A DNA stretch of 64,000 nucleotides from Streptomyces aureus. Lineage in GTDB: Bacteria > Actinomycetota > Actinomycetes > Streptomycetales > Streptomycetaceae. Position 1 is the stretch's first letter. The number at the start of each line of letters is the position of its first letter. Both the position numbers and the translations under genes were made by a program. The notes beneath the pieces are model-generated. The model had not been told where the DNA came from, ran no database searches, and was given only the letters and a program-made list of their open reading frames with translations. Below are positions 26,019-34,455 of the stretch, one piece after another. The stretch lies in NCBI RefSeq assembly GCF_000725495.1, contig NZ_JNZD01000021.1, forward strand, positions 124,001-188,000, given 5' to 3'.

Positions 26019-26537
26019 ATGACACCCACGACGCGACTCACCCGCCTGACCCTGGCAGCCGCCGCCACCGGCGGACTCCTGACAGGCTGCGCCGCGCCGG
26101 ACGACTCCCTGGCCTATCAGACGGACTACAGCAACCACCGGCCGCTGCGGGTGGTCGGCTACCCCTCCACGGGAAGCCTCGAGACGGTGCAGAAAGCCGT
26201 GTGGCGGCTCGCCGACGGCGACGCCGACGCCCTGGCCGCGCTCGCCGTCGACGACACCCAGGCCAAGGCCACGGCCCGCAACTGGGTCAAGGCCTTCGGC
26301 GACGCCGCCAAGGGAGAGGTGACAGCCGACTTCTACGACGAGGGCTCAGTACGGCAGGTCGTGGTCCTCTACTTCGCCAAGAGCGGCCAGATCAAGGAGA
26401 TCGAGGCACGCATAGGGGAGAAGGACGACGCCTGGGGACTGACCCTGGCCGAACCCCACCTGGCCGAGGCGACGGCCAAGCCCACCTGGGCCCCATCGAA
26501 ACCGGGCCACTCCGGCTCGCGCACGTCCGGCAACTAG
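26019..26537 (+). CDS. small lipoprotein coupled to the amidase gene
   Basis: The gene encodes 172 residues from ATG 26019, two bases after the amidase stop. The signal is a clear lipoprotein type (RLTLAAAATGG, LLTGC). The mature part has an alpha/beta pattern (VQKAVWRLADGDADALAALA, then KAFGDAAKGEVTADFYDEGS and VRQVVVLYFAKSGQIKEIEA) that resembles small NTF2-like or DUF4878-like folds, but I cannot name the family. Position suggests that it works with the secreted amidase, perhaps as a holder or inhibitor on the membrane; that is inference. Confidence 0.8.
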   Translation: MTPTTRLTRLTLAAAATGGLLTGCAAPDDSLAYQTDYSNHRPLRVVGYPSTGSLETVQKAVWRLADGDADALAALAVDDTQAKATARNWVKAFGDAAKGEVTADFYDEGSVRQVVVLYFAKSGQIKEIEARIGEKDDAWGLTLAEPHLAEATAKPTWAPSKPGHSGSRTSGN

Positions 26538-26554
26538 CGGCTCCCGCACGACCG

Positions 26555-26591
26555 CGGAGGTCCGCACCCCGACCCGGGGTGCGGACCTCCG
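26555..26591. terminator. perfect 17-bp stem terminator
   Basis: CGGAGGTCCGCACCCCG (26555-26571) and its exact complement (26575-26591) enclose a three-base loop. It lies just after the lipoprotein gene. Confidence 0.85.
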
Positions 26592-26611
26592 CCCTTGTCC
26601 GGCCGGCCGCC

Positions 26612-27122
26612 GGCCCAGGAACCCGGTGCTGCCGAGCATCAGCGGGCCGGCCATGGGCGGATACGGGCCGCGCCTGCGCCGGCCGCGGCGCGAGGCGGCG
26701 AGGCTGCCGTCTCGGCGCGAGACGCGGTCGTCGAGGACATCTGGACCTACGCCTGGTGCCGGGCTGCCGCACGGTGCTGCCCTGGGCCGCGCCCGGGTTG
26801 CCGGACGGCCACGGCCAGCTCGACTTCATGTTCAACGAGCGGCTTCCAGAAGCGCCCCGGCCCGCTGAACTTCCCGGCGTCACGGTCGTACGGGCGGCCA
26901 CGCCGGAACTGTCCCTTGCCTGGAAGGTGATGTGGCTGATCACCGACATGCATGGCCAGGGAAAGACCTCTACGACGCCGTACTCCTGGCCGAACGGCGT
27001 TCCTCCACTTGGAATGGGACCACTTCGTCACCAAGTATCCGCAGTTCAAGGACGCTGAACGGGAGTACGCAGGCAGGTTGGTGCGCGCCCTGGCAAAGAC
27101 GTTCGACGGGCCTACTGGTTGA
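26612..27122 (+). pseudogene. AbiEii-like nucleotidyltransferase remnant, copy 1
   Basis: Fragments in shifting frames match what I recall of actinobacterial AbiEii/AbiGii-type nucleotidyltransferases. They are VVEDIWTY, QLDFMFNERLPEAPRPAELP, SLAWKVMWLITDMHGQGK, LYDAVLLAERR, and LEWDHFVTKYPQFKDAERE followed by YAGRLVRALAKTF and a stop at 27120-27122. At least two single-base losses are visible, one after WTY and one in the GKDLYD segment. The DNA from about 26619 to 26955 is close to 90% identical by eye to 47176-47512. AbiEii proteins are toxin partners in abortive-infection systems; this copy cannot be functional. Confidence 0.7.
26619..26955 (+). repeat. 337-bp direct repeat, left copy
   Basis: About nine of ten bases match 47176-47512 in the same orientation, 20,557 bases away. 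The repeat corresponds to the middle of the AbiEii-like remnant and includes short indels. Confidence 0.8.
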
Positions 27123-27285
27123 GGGCACCTCGGCATGGGGTGCGCTGCAGAAGGTGTCTCGGTCGGTGTGAGGGCTTATATGCCGCGTTCCGGTCCGTAC
27201 GTCTCCCACGTGCGTTGGTTCGGCCCTGTGGGCAGGTATTCCAACAGAACAGGGCCCGGGTAGAAGACCGCGCTGTCCCAGCCGA

Positions 27286-27783
27286 TCATCTCTTCGCCGA
27301 CCAGGTACCGCACAACCATTCGGCGAAGGTCATCGCGTGTCCTGCCCAGTCACCTTCCGAGCCCTGGACAACCACGCCCGCAGAGATCCCGAGGACTTTG
27401 GTAGCCGCGAAGACCTGTCCCCCCTGGTCGGTGGAGGCGAGGGGGATCAGACCCTCGGAGGTTCCAAAGCTGAGCTGCGGGAGGTTGCAGAAGATGCGAG
27501 GGTCGTTCTCCGGCTCAGTGACGTAGGACTCCCATGCGCTTTCAGTCCAAGAGGCCGACGTCGAGCGTACGTGTTCGGCCAGGTTGAACCATTCAGATGC
27601 CGGATGGTGGAGGTAGAGGTGTTCGTTGATCTGCACCGGCGCGTAAGCGTCGACGATCTGCTTGTAGTCCGCCGGCAGGGCTCTGCCGATTTCCTTCTCC
27701 AGCCTGAGCCAGGCGGCAGGCTCAAAGAACCGGTCTTCTTTGGGGCCGAGCATGGCGAAGACGGCTTGCAGGTAGTCGGTCAT
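27286..27783 (-). CDS. SMI1/KNR4 (SUKH) family protein, likely orphan immunity protein
   Basis: The gene encodes 165 residues from ATG 27783. It has the SUKH pattern: an opening helix with LRLEKEIGRALPADYKQIVD, then beta-strands with INEHLYLHHP, a helix with the Trp-rich SASWTESAWESY, and the closing GDWAGHAMTFAEWLCGTW. SUKH proteins commonly neutralise polymorphic or contact-dependent toxins. No toxin gene adjoins it, only remnants of an AbiEii-like gene and a transposase, so it may be a leftover or collected immunity gene. The reading frame itself looks intact. Confidence 0.85.
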   Translation of the reverse strand: MTDYLQAVFAMLGPKEDRFFEPAAWLRLEKEIGRALPADYKQIVDAYAPVQINEHLYLHHPASEWFNLAEHVRSTSASWTESAWESYVTEPENDPRIFCNLPQLSFGTSEGLIPLASTDQGGQVFAATKVLGISAGVVVQGSEGDWAGHAMTFAEWLCGTWSAKR

Positions 27784-27845
27784 GGTCTCTCAGGATCTTG
27801 TTCGTGAGACGTCCGGGACAGCATTGACCACATCGGTTATCAGCC

Positions 27846-28110
27846 CTCCGTCGGGGTTCTCGTTGTTCACGGCATGGAGATGGTGCAGTAGCTGGTGCCC
27901 AGCAAGTTGTGGGAGCTCTTGGGAGGCTCGATGTCCTTGCGCGTGATGTGCGGGGTGCTGTTCCGGGAACACGGCCATTGGCGCAGGTGGTCGTAGATGT
28001 AGCTCCTGTCGCCGTGACGCTTGGCGGATCGTCGTTGGCGTGGTCCGCGGTGGGAGCGGATCGGTGGGGTGCCCCGCACGACGGCCCCGGTTGGCCCGGG
28101 CACTGCAGTG
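27846..28110 (-). pseudogene. decayed IS5-family transposase fragment
   Basis: On the minus strand PIRSHRGPRQRRSAKRHGDR, SYIYDHLRQW and HITRKDIEPPKSS align with the IS5-type sequence RRRPxKLHGDKGYDYDHLRxW ... HRIARKGIESSQRLGRHRW. The catalytic-region pattern is recognisable but many residues are changed, and neither a start nor terminal repeats could be found. Confidence 0.6.
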
Positions 28111-28574
28111 GCCTCAGAGCGTGTGGTGGGTGGGGGAGGGGGCTTCGGGTGCGGACGGGCTCTCGCCCGTGCAGCGGACGCGGGTGCGCGGGCACAGAAT
28201 CATCGCGCGCGCTCACTGGTCGGCAGACCGGGAAGCGTGGGCGAGGATCGTACTTGTGAAGGCGTCGTCGCGCCACATGCGCTCGCGGCTGGTGACGCAC
28301 GTCCAGGCGCTCATGAGCCGCTGGGCCAGGGCGTCGGCGAAGGCGACGATGCCCGACTCGTGATCATACGCTCCTGGGAACAGAGTTTGCGGCTTGTGTC
28401 CCGCTGTCCACTGCCCGGGCCTACGACAGCTTCAGGCTGTGGACCAGTTGCAGCTGCGGGTCCCAACCTGTCGGTCGTTTGCTTTCCGGCCCGCGCCAGG
28501 GGCAGTCTGCCTGGATCCATGCGGCTCGTGCGCTACTCACTCCAGCGTCCACATGGTCCTCCTAGCAGAACTCG
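28111..28574. other. gap without recognisable gene
   Basis: This 464-base stretch has no frame with both coding composition and a start. It may be further IS or gene debris. I see no repeats or tRNA-like structure. Confidence 0.4.
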
Positions 28575-28790
28575 ATGAAGCAGCAGTCGCAGATGGTGAA
28601 CGACGGCGTCAGACCGTCGGAACCCCACGCCGACCTGCTGCGCCGCTACCTGCAATCCCCCGACCCCGACCGCTACATCACCCGTGAGGCCATCCAGCAC
28701 CTGGATGGCCTCACGGGTGTGGTGTCCCAGGAACCGGCCGAGCCGGTCTGGATGGCCGTCGGTCGGCATATCGCCCGCGACTGCAGCTGA
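28575..28790 (+). CDS. small conserved hypothetical protein with internal perfect palindrome
   Basis: The gene encodes 71 residues from ATG 28575. The pattern ADLLRRYLQSPDPDRYITRE ... WMAVGRHIARDCS resembles short Streptomyces proteins I have seen with the theme LxRYLxSPDPDxYxTxEAxxHLD. There is no known fold or function, no signal and no membrane segment. The middle of the gene (28679-28719) is a perfect 19-bp inverted repeat encoding TREAIQHLDGLTG. The ribosome site is weak. Confidence 0.5.
   Translation: MKQQSQMVNDGVRPSEPHADLLRRYLQSPDPDRYITREAIQHLDGLTGVVSQEPAEPVWMAVGRHIARDCS
28679..28719. repeat. perfect 19-bp inverted repeat with 3-base loop inside a reading frame
   Basis: CACCCGTGAGGCCATCCAG at 28679-28697 and its exact complement at 28701-28719 flank CAC. 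Such a perfect palindrome is rare within a coding sequence. Confidence 0.85.
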
Positions 28791-29064
28791 CAGCCGGACC
28801 GCCAGTGAACGGGCGCCGTTCCGGCCGCCATGGCGTAGGCGGCCCTTGTCGTCCGACAGGCCCCCTTCCCCGCCTGGTCGAGACGGACGCCTGAGCCATG
28901 CTGTGGGGCCCGTTGCTGTCCGCCGGACAAGGGATACAGGGAGGGTCCGTACGGGGTCCTCCCGCCCTGCACGAGAGGCCGCACCACGGCCCAGTACATC
29001 GTCCGCTACAAGGTGGTCAACACCGCCGCGAAGCCATGTGACCCGTTGTCCGAGGCTCCATGCG
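28791..29064. other. gap without recognisable gene
   Basis: This stretch lies between the small protein and the TetR gene. I see nothing supportable in it. Confidence 0.4.
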
Positions 29065-29640
29065 TCAGTTCCCTGCCTCCCGGGTGCGGGTGGTCAGCCC
29101 GGGCGTGACAAGGGCGAGCCAGCGGGCGCGGGCCGCCGGTGGCTGGTCGGTGGGCGCGGTGGAGAACAGCAGGTAGATGTCGCTGACGGTGACGTCGGGG
29201 TGGATGTCGCCGTCAGCCTGGCCGACTTGGATGAGGGCGGCGACAGCGGCACCGGCGCGGTCCTCATCAGCGCGGTCACCCGGCTCCGCACCCAGGGTCT
29301 GGGCAGCGGCCTTGACGGCGCGGTCGGTCACTGACGCCTCAACGACGCGCCTGAGGAACGCGGTCAGCTCGTCCACAGCATGGGCACCGGCCTCGACGCG
29401 ACCGAGCGCGGTCTCGGCGTCGTCGGCGACGCGGGCGATGTATGCGGCGACGACCGCCGCGACCAGGTCCGTCTTGGTGGGGAAGTGCCGGTACAGGGTG
29501 CCCACGGCCACGCCCGCCGCGGCGGCGATCTCGTCCATGCCTACCTCGGGGCCGTGCGCGGTGATCTGCTCGCCGGCGGCGGCCAGGATCTTCTTACGGT
29601 TGCGGACCGCGTCGGCGCGCGGCGCCCTTGCTGGGGTCAC
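29065..29640 (-). CDS. TetR-family repressor of the adjacent SDR gene
   Basis: The gene encodes 191 residues if GTG 29640 is used. A start at GTG 29703 would place two operator palindromes inside the gene, so the shorter form is preferred. The helix-turn-helix is standard (NRKKILAAAGEQITAHGPEV, GMDEIAAAAGVAVGTLYRHF). The C-terminal domain resembles the group that pairs with short-chain dehydrogenases. It is divergent from the SDR gene with 91 bases between. Confidence 0.88.
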   Translation of the reverse strand: MTPARAPRADAVRNRKKILAAAGEQITAHGPEVGMDEIAAAAGVAVGTLYRHFPTKTDLVAAVVAAYIARVADDAETALGRVEAGAHAVDELTAFLRRVVEASVTDRAVKAAAQTLGAEPGDRADEDRAGAAVAALIQVGQADGDIHPDVTVSDIYLLFSTAPTDQPPAARARWLALVTPGLTTRTREAGN

Positions 29641-29671
29641 GGAGGTGCCTGCCCTTCCACTTGCATCAAGG

Positions 29672-29709
29672 TGAACCTGGGTTCGATATAGATGGTGAAC
29701 CACAGTTCA
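29672..29709. promoter_or_regulatory. two TGAAC-GTTC-type operators for the TetR/SDR pair
   Basis: TGAACC-TG-GGTTCG at 29672-29685 and TGAAC-CACA-GTTCA at 29696-29709 are similar palindromes 24 bases apart, in the divergent promoter. Confidence 0.65.
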
Positions 29710-29731
29710 TCTTATTCGTGAGGACTCCGCC

Positions 29732-30562
29732 ATGCCCGTCAAGACCGCCCTCGTCACCGGTGCCTCCTCAGGCATCGGCGAAGCCACCGCCCTCAAGCTC
29801 CAGGAGCTCGGTTACACCGTCTACGGAGCCGCCCGCCGCACCGACCGGCTGCACACGCTCGCCGAACGCGGCATCCGTCCCCTGGCCATGGACGTCACCG
29901 ACGACGCCTCCATGCAGGCCGGCATCGACCAGATCACTGCCGAAACAGGTCGCATCGACGCGCTCGTCAACAACGCCGGTTACGGCTCCTACGGCGCGCT
30001 CGAAGACGTCACGCTGGACGAGGCCCGCTACCAGTTCGAGGTCAACGTCTTCGGCGCGATCCGGCTGACCCAGCTCGTCCTGCCCCGCATGCGCACCCAG
30101 CGCGCCGGCACCGTCGTCAACGTCACCTCCATGGGCGGAAAGATCTACACCCCGCTCGGCGGCTGGTACCACGGCACCAAGTTTGCCCTGGAAGCCCTCA
30201 GCGACTGCCTGCGGCTGGAGGCCAAGCCCTTCGGTGTCGACGTTGTCGTGATTGAACCCGGCGGCATCGCCACCGAGTGGGGCGGTATAGCCGCCGACAA
30301 GCTGGAAAAGTCCTCCGCCGATGGCGCCTACGCCGCGCAGGCCGCCGCCGTAGCCTCCTCCCTGCGCTCCGAGGCCAACGCCAAGCGCAACTCCCCGCCT
30401 TCCGTCATCGCCGACGCCATCGGCAAAGCCGTCACCGCACGCCGCCCCAAGACCCGCTACGCCACAGGCTTCGGAGCCCGCCCCCTCATCGCCCTGCGCC
30501 GGATCCTGCCCGACCGCGCCTTCGACGCCGTCATCGCCCGAGCCGTTGGCATGCCCCGCTGA
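29732..30562 (+). CDS. short-chain dehydrogenase/reductase (classical SDR)
   Basis: The gene encodes 276 residues from ATG 29732. It has the NAD(P) motif TGASSGIG near 10, the NNAG motif near 87, Ser near 138 and the catalytic YHGTK near 152. The loop EPGGIATEWGG after the active site is typical of oxidoreductases in the DltE-like group. The ArgArg in AARRTDR after the second strand favours NADP(H). The substrate is unknown. Divergent TetR control suggests that it reacts to a small carbonyl or alcohol inducer. Confidence 0.9.
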   Translation: MPVKTALVTGASSGIGEATALKLQELGYTVYGAARRTDRLHTLAERGIRPLAMDVTDDASMQAGIDQITAETGRIDALVNNAGYGSYGALEDVTLDEARYQFEVNVFGAIRLTQLVLPRMRTQRAGTVVNVTSMGGKIYTPLGGWYHGTKFALEALSDCLRLEAKPFGVDVVVIEPGGIATEWGGIAADKLEKSSADGAYAAQAAAVASSLRSEANAKRNSPPSVIADAIGKAVTARRPKTRYATGFGARPLIALRRILPDRAFDAVIARAVGMPR

Positions 30563-31107
30563 ACCCTCGTGAGGTACTCGCGACGCGCAGACCGCTGTCG
30601 GATCTCGTGGACTGTTCGATTCGCCGCACCCGCCCAGGTGCCTCCCGAACTCGCCTTCCAGTGCTGCCATAACGCGGATATCGGCGAAGGCGCCGACGGG
30701 TGGGAATTCAATGGCGACCTTTACGCTGTCGAGCTCAGGTGAATGCCGTCCCTGTCGCTATGGCTGTTCGACCATGCATCACGGCGTACTGCCTGGGCCT
30801 CCTCGTCGAGCGCTGCCGCGGGGTATCGGGAGCTGCCGCGGGCGAGTAATCATGGGCCCCCGAGCCTTCGGCGAGTCGGCCAGTCCGATGGGCCGAGGAC
30901 CCGACCCAACCGTCGTACTCGCCGATCGGGCCTGCCGATCCCTCCCGATCCACGGACGCCTGTGGCGGGGACACACCGGAGGCCGCCCTCGGCCCCGAAG
31001 CGTGCAAGCAGCACGACACTCCCGACGTGCGGGGGAAGCGTCGCGTCGTTGCCGGGTGCCACGGGGTGGGCGGATTCTGTCCGTCCGCCCACCCCCGCCT
31101 CTCGGCG
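30563..31107. other. 545-bp gap without recognisable gene
   Basis: Frames on both strands are open, but Arg/Pro/Ser-rich composition and missing ribosome sites argue against genes. No hairpin strong enough for a terminator was seen directly after the SDR gene. Confidence 0.4.
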
Positions 31108-31851
31108 TCAGTCGGTCCGGTCGTTGAGCCCTTCGCGCACGAGCCAGTACGGGTAGCCGAACCGCTCACCGAGGGCTACGAACCTGCCGTACGTCACCCC
31201 GTTGGCCGGCACCGACACGAAGCAGGTCTTCACCGCGCGCAGGAAGAGCCGGTAGCCGAGGTCGGCGCACGCCTCGGTGACCACCCGCTCCAACGCGGGG
31301 ACCAGGCCGGTCGCCGGAACCCCGTACGGGGGCTGCTCCGAGGCGAGGCGCAACGGCTCCTCGACCGAGTGGATCACCTGGATCACAGCCTGCCGCAGTT
31401 CCTCGTCGACCACCGGCTGTGGCGGCGGAGGTACGAACGCCGGATCGTCCTGGCGCACGCGGGCCAGCCACGCCTCCTCGATCCGCCGCAGCCAGGTACG
31501 GGCCGTCATCCCGTGCTCGGCCGGGTCGAGGATGCCGTGCGTGGCGGCGAGCCACACCGTACGGATCGTCTCGTCGGGCAAGGGTGAGCGCAGCAGTCGC
31601 TGCACGTCCTGGCCCAGTTGTGCGGCCTTGGAACGGTCGAACTGGTCGAGCGACGTTTCCGTAAGCATGAGCCACACCGCGACGGGGCCGGGTTCGGCGG
31701 CATGGGGCGGGAAATGTTCCCTGTAGAACTCTTCCAGCACGCGCCATCGCGAGGCGAGCCATGTCAGCCCGATGTCCGTCACGTAGATGTCTTCGATGAA
31801 TTCGACCTCGACGAAATCGTCGTCGGCGTCGCTCTCAGGTTCGTGTGTCAT
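31108..31851 (-). CDS. putative immunity protein next to CdiA-type RNase toxin tail
   Basis: The gene encodes 247 residues. ATG 31851 follows GGAGGGG, which lies within the end of the toxin fragment, and the toxin stop is only two bases away. The protein is acidic at its N-terminus (ESDADDDFVEVEFIED) and otherwise a helical globular domain with no membrane segment. I do not recognise its family. The tight toxin-then-immunity order is the classic arrangement for contact-dependent inhibition modules, and that is the sole basis for the call. Confidence 0.65.
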   Translation of the reverse strand: MTHEPESDADDDFVEVEFIEDIYVTDIGLTWLASRWRVLEEFYREHFPPHAAEPGPVAVWLMLTETSLDQFDRSKAAQLGQDVQRLLRSPLPDETIRTVWLAATHGILDPAEHGMTARTWLRRIEEAWLARVRQDDPAFVPPPPQPVVDEELRQAVIQVIHSVEEPLRLASEQPPYGVPATGLVPALERVVTEACADLGYRLFLRAVKTCFVSVPANGVTYGRFVALGERFGYPYWLVREGLNDRTD

Positions 31852-31853
31852 GG

Positions 31854-32333
31854 TCACCCCTCCAGATAGGCGGTATAGACGACCCACTTGCCATGAGGGT
31901 GCGCACGGTTTCCCCTGCCGATGTACTTCAGTTGGACGACGACCTTTCGCGACGTGACCGCGAATTTGTCGGCCGTGGTTCCGCTCTTGACCCATTTGTA
32001 GCCGATCGGGGCACCCTTGGTGTCAAGGTCTCGCACCTCCCACTCGATCGTCTTGAGCGCGGTCGGCTTCTTCTTGCCCATTCTCTGTGCCTGTTCCGTC
32101 TGCCACTTCTGGAGCTTTCCCACGTTGTCCGGACTGTGTTCGAGCCACTGGGTGACGGCCTTGTCGACGGCCTCTTGGGCAATGTCGAGACTGGCCCAGC
32201 GCGTCGCCACGCCACCTGTGGTTCTATGGTCGAGGGCCTTCGCCTTCATGGTGTCGTCGTCCGGGTTCACGTGGTCGCCGATGGTGTGCGTCCGTTCGAC
32301 ATCCTCGTCTGCGAGGATGTCCTCGCTGTCGCG
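31854..32333 (-). pseudogene. orphan C-terminal toxin module, CdiA-CT RNase A-like
   Basis: The frame is open from just after a TGA at 32334-32336 to the stop at 31854-31856. The first available start is a GTG at 32270. The sequence upstream of that GTG already reads THTIGDHV, matching the HTIxxHV catalytic motif of bacterial CdiA-CT RNase A toxins. The downstream part fits too: ATRWASLDIAQEAVDKAV, then VVVQLKYIGRG and WVVYTAYLEG. The N-terminal carrier (secretion and pretoxin parts) is missing. As it stands the toxin would lack an essential His if started at 32270, so the module looks like a truncated leftover kept beside its immunity gene. Confidence 0.65.
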
Positions 32334-32336
32334 TCA

Positions 32337-32769
32337 ACCGTCTGACCGACCCGGGGCGGCCCGATCCCCGATGCAAGCGGGGGCAAAGCTCGCCCCTGAG
32401 CCGCACGACGGGCACGATCAGACTTCCAGCCACGAGATGTGGCCGCCCTGGGTGAAGACCAGGACCTCACCGGGATACTCGCTGGCTTCGGTGACGAGTT
32501 GCGCTTCGCCGCTACTGCCGTGCCGAAGGCAGGCGGGTGGTGAGCGAGGCGGATGAAGCAGCCGAAGTGCCCCGAACGGCCCCGGACAGAGTATGTGCCC
32601 GGCGCCGTTCTCCGGGACCTCCGCACCTTCACGAACTCCTCTCCAAGATCAGCGACAGTCGGTAGCCGGAGTCGTTGGGAGTCCCGATCCGATGAAACTT
32701 GATCAGACGCGTCCGTAACGTGCGTCTGCGCCGCTAGCATCCCGACTCCGCACAGTCCTTGGGGGGCCA
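32337..32769. other. gap with a short minus-strand gene tail
   Basis: Around 32420-32530 on the minus strand a protein-like tail (EAQLVTEASEYPGEVLVFTQ, then GGHISWLEV and a stop) can be read without a start. This looks like the end of a lost gene. The remainder shows nothing supportable. Confidence 0.35.
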
Positions 32770-33324
32770 GTGACCAACGAATTTCCGCAACAGGCCGATA
32801 CCGACACCGCAGCATCCGAACCGCTTGCCGTCACCGAGGCGCCAGCCATACGGGAGATGCCGCCGCAGCCGCCCATGCCGCCTTCGAAGAACAGACCCAG
32901 CCCGCGCGTTGCCGGACTCCTTGGTCTTGCCGCCGGCGCGGCGCTTGTGGGTGGCGCGTGGGTGATCTCTGCCAACATCGGACCCGGCGATCCAGACACC
33001 TTCACGCTCAAAGGCTTCTTCAGCCTTACTGACGGGTCCTCGGTCGTCCGCGATGGCAGTGGCGGCTGCCGAGGTTCCGGCGGCTACGACGACATCCAGG
33101 AAGGTACTTCCGTCACGGTGTACGACGCGTCTGGATCCGTCGTGGCTACCGGCAACTTGGGGGACTCGAAAGGCGCCCCGTATAGCGCCTGCGTTTTCAA
33201 AGTTGCCGTCGACGGTGTCCCCAAGGGGCAGAAGTACTACAAGGTCGAGGTGTCCCATAGAGGCACGGTCCAGATGACCGCGAAGGAGGCCGAGGCCGGG
33301 GAACTCGCGGCAACGCTCGGCTGA
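32770..33324 (+). CDS. single-pass membrane protein with extracytoplasmic beta domain
   Basis: The gene encodes 184 residues from GTG 32770, after GGGG. A Pro-rich cytoplasmic head (about 1-46) is followed by one helix (VAGLLGLAAGAALVGGAWVI) and an external domain of about 115 residues. Short beta-strand segments there include FTLKGFFSLTDG, GTSVTVYDASGSVVATGNLG and YYKVEVSHRGTV. Two Cys in the external part could form a disulfide. I know similar Streptomyces hypothetical proteins but no function. Confidence 0.75.
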   Translation: MTNEFPQQADTDTAASEPLAVTEAPAIREMPPQPPMPPSKNRPSPRVAGLLGLAAGAALVGGAWVISANIGPGDPDTFTLKGFFSLTDGSSVVRDGSGGCRGSGGYDDIQEGTSVTVYDASGSVVATGNLGDSKGAPYSACVFKVAVDGVPKGQKYYKVEVSHRGTVQMTAKEAEAGELAATLG

Positions 33325-33335
33325 GCGAAGACGCC

Positions 33336-33360
33336 GGGCCTCGCCCATCGGGCGGGGCCC
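33336..33360. terminator. hairpin after membrane protein gene
   Basis: GGGCCTCGCCC (33336-33346) pairs with GGGCGGGGCCC (33350-33360) with one G-T pair and a three-base loop. Confidence 0.7.
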
Positions 33361-33579
33361 TCAACCCATCCACGTCCTTGATTGACCGGGCCGATCGCCG
33401 TATGTCGCAACGCAGGGCCGGCTGGAGGCCTGAGCACGTGGGATTACAGATGGGGGAGGACCCCGGGGAGTGCGATATTCGGCAATCCCCCCTGCGGCAG
33501 TGACGCCGGAGACCTCCTCTCCCTCACCGTTCTGCTCGTCGCGGTCGGCAAAATCGTGTCGCTGCCGGAGACAGAACGG

Positions 33580-33790
33580 CCAGCAGCTGTACCGTCACAG
33601 CCGCGACCGCCTCGGAGGCCGGCCGCCGGCATTCGACCTCTACACCTTCGCCGCCGCAACGCAGTTGAGCGCTGCTTCACGGCCCCAAGGGCTTCCGAGG
33701 CATCGCCGCCAAATACGACAAGACCGCCATCTCATACGAGGCGGCGGTCAGGCTCGCGTCATTCCTGCTCTGGGCAAGGCCCGTTCGAAG
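33580..33790 (+). pseudogene. tail of an IS5-type transposase in broken frames
   Basis: Successive frames give RDRLGGRPPAFDLYTF, RRRNAVERCF and FRGIAAKYDKTAISYEAAVR LASFLLWARP. In intact elements these occur in one frame as GGRPPAFDxxxYxxRNxVERCFNRLKxxRGIATRYDKTAxSYEAAVxLASxLLW. At least two frameshifts separate them. No terminal repeats or N-terminal half are visible. The preceding 33361-33579 holds nothing else supportable. Confidence 0.7.
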
Positions 33791-33797
33791 GCGGACC

Positions 33798-34359
33798 CTA
33801 GTTCCATCCGCCGAACAGTCCGCCGCTGAGCTGTGCGGAGCAGATGTTGTATCCGCCGCGGGCGTGGCCCGTCTTCGTTTTGCCGTCGACGGCCGTAGGT
33901 GATGTCCACGCCTGCCGGAGCCGATCCCCACACCTTGAAGACGACCTGGTCCTTCGGTGCTGCCGACTCCGTCTTCTTCGCCTTGGCCTTCGCGGGCGCG
34001 GCTTTCGCGGTCTTCGTCACGGTGACGGTCGGGGCGGGCTCGGCTTTGGCCTTGGCCGCTGCGGTGGCGGTGACGGTTACACGGGGAGCGGGCTTTGCAC
34101 TGGCAGTTGTCTTCTGGTCATCTCCTGAGGATCCGATACCGACGCCGATGAACAGGATGAGTATTGCTGCGGGGATGGCGATCCGCTTGCGCGCCCACTT
34201 CGGGGCCTGCGGCGGTGTCGGCAACTGCCCGAAAGGCGCTTGTCCCGGGTAGGGCGGCTGAGCAGGCGGTGACTGGTTGGGGAATAGCGTGGGGGAGAAG
34301 TGATCAAAGTGTGACGGGATGGTGAACGATGGTCGGCGCTCCCGTTCCCTTCGCTGCAT
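33798..34359 (-). pseudogene. MmpS-like membrane protein gene with internal deletion
   Basis: A Pro-rich head, one membrane helix (RIAIPAAILILFIGVGIGSS) and a long Lys/Ala/Pro-Thr linker lead to VVFKVWGSAPAGVDITYG in one frame. The normal C-terminus (DGKTKTGHARGGYNICSAQL, then FGGWN and TAG at 33798-33800) follows at once in another frame. In the MmpS-like family I recall, about 30 residues normally lie between those segments, so an internal deletion with frameshift is likely. The original start is unclear; ATG 34359 is used as an outer limit. A transposase tail abuts its 3' end. Confidence 0.55.
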
Positions 34360-34455
34360 CAGCAGCCCCCGACCCGCAGTCAACAAACCACCGCTAGATG
34401 GGAAGGGCACGGCCGCACCCATTGCGTCGGGTGCGGCCGTGGGGGAGACAGAGAA

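Noticed and set aside
28679..28719. Reading the perfect palindrome simply as a terminator
   Set aside because: It lies in the middle of a plausible gene and is not followed by a gene end or T-run. It is reported as an unexplained palindrome instead.
30711..31127. 138-residue plus-strand frame in the gap after the SDR gene
   Set aside because: Ser/Arg/Pro-rich with no ribosome site or motif; overlapping frames on the other strand look similar.
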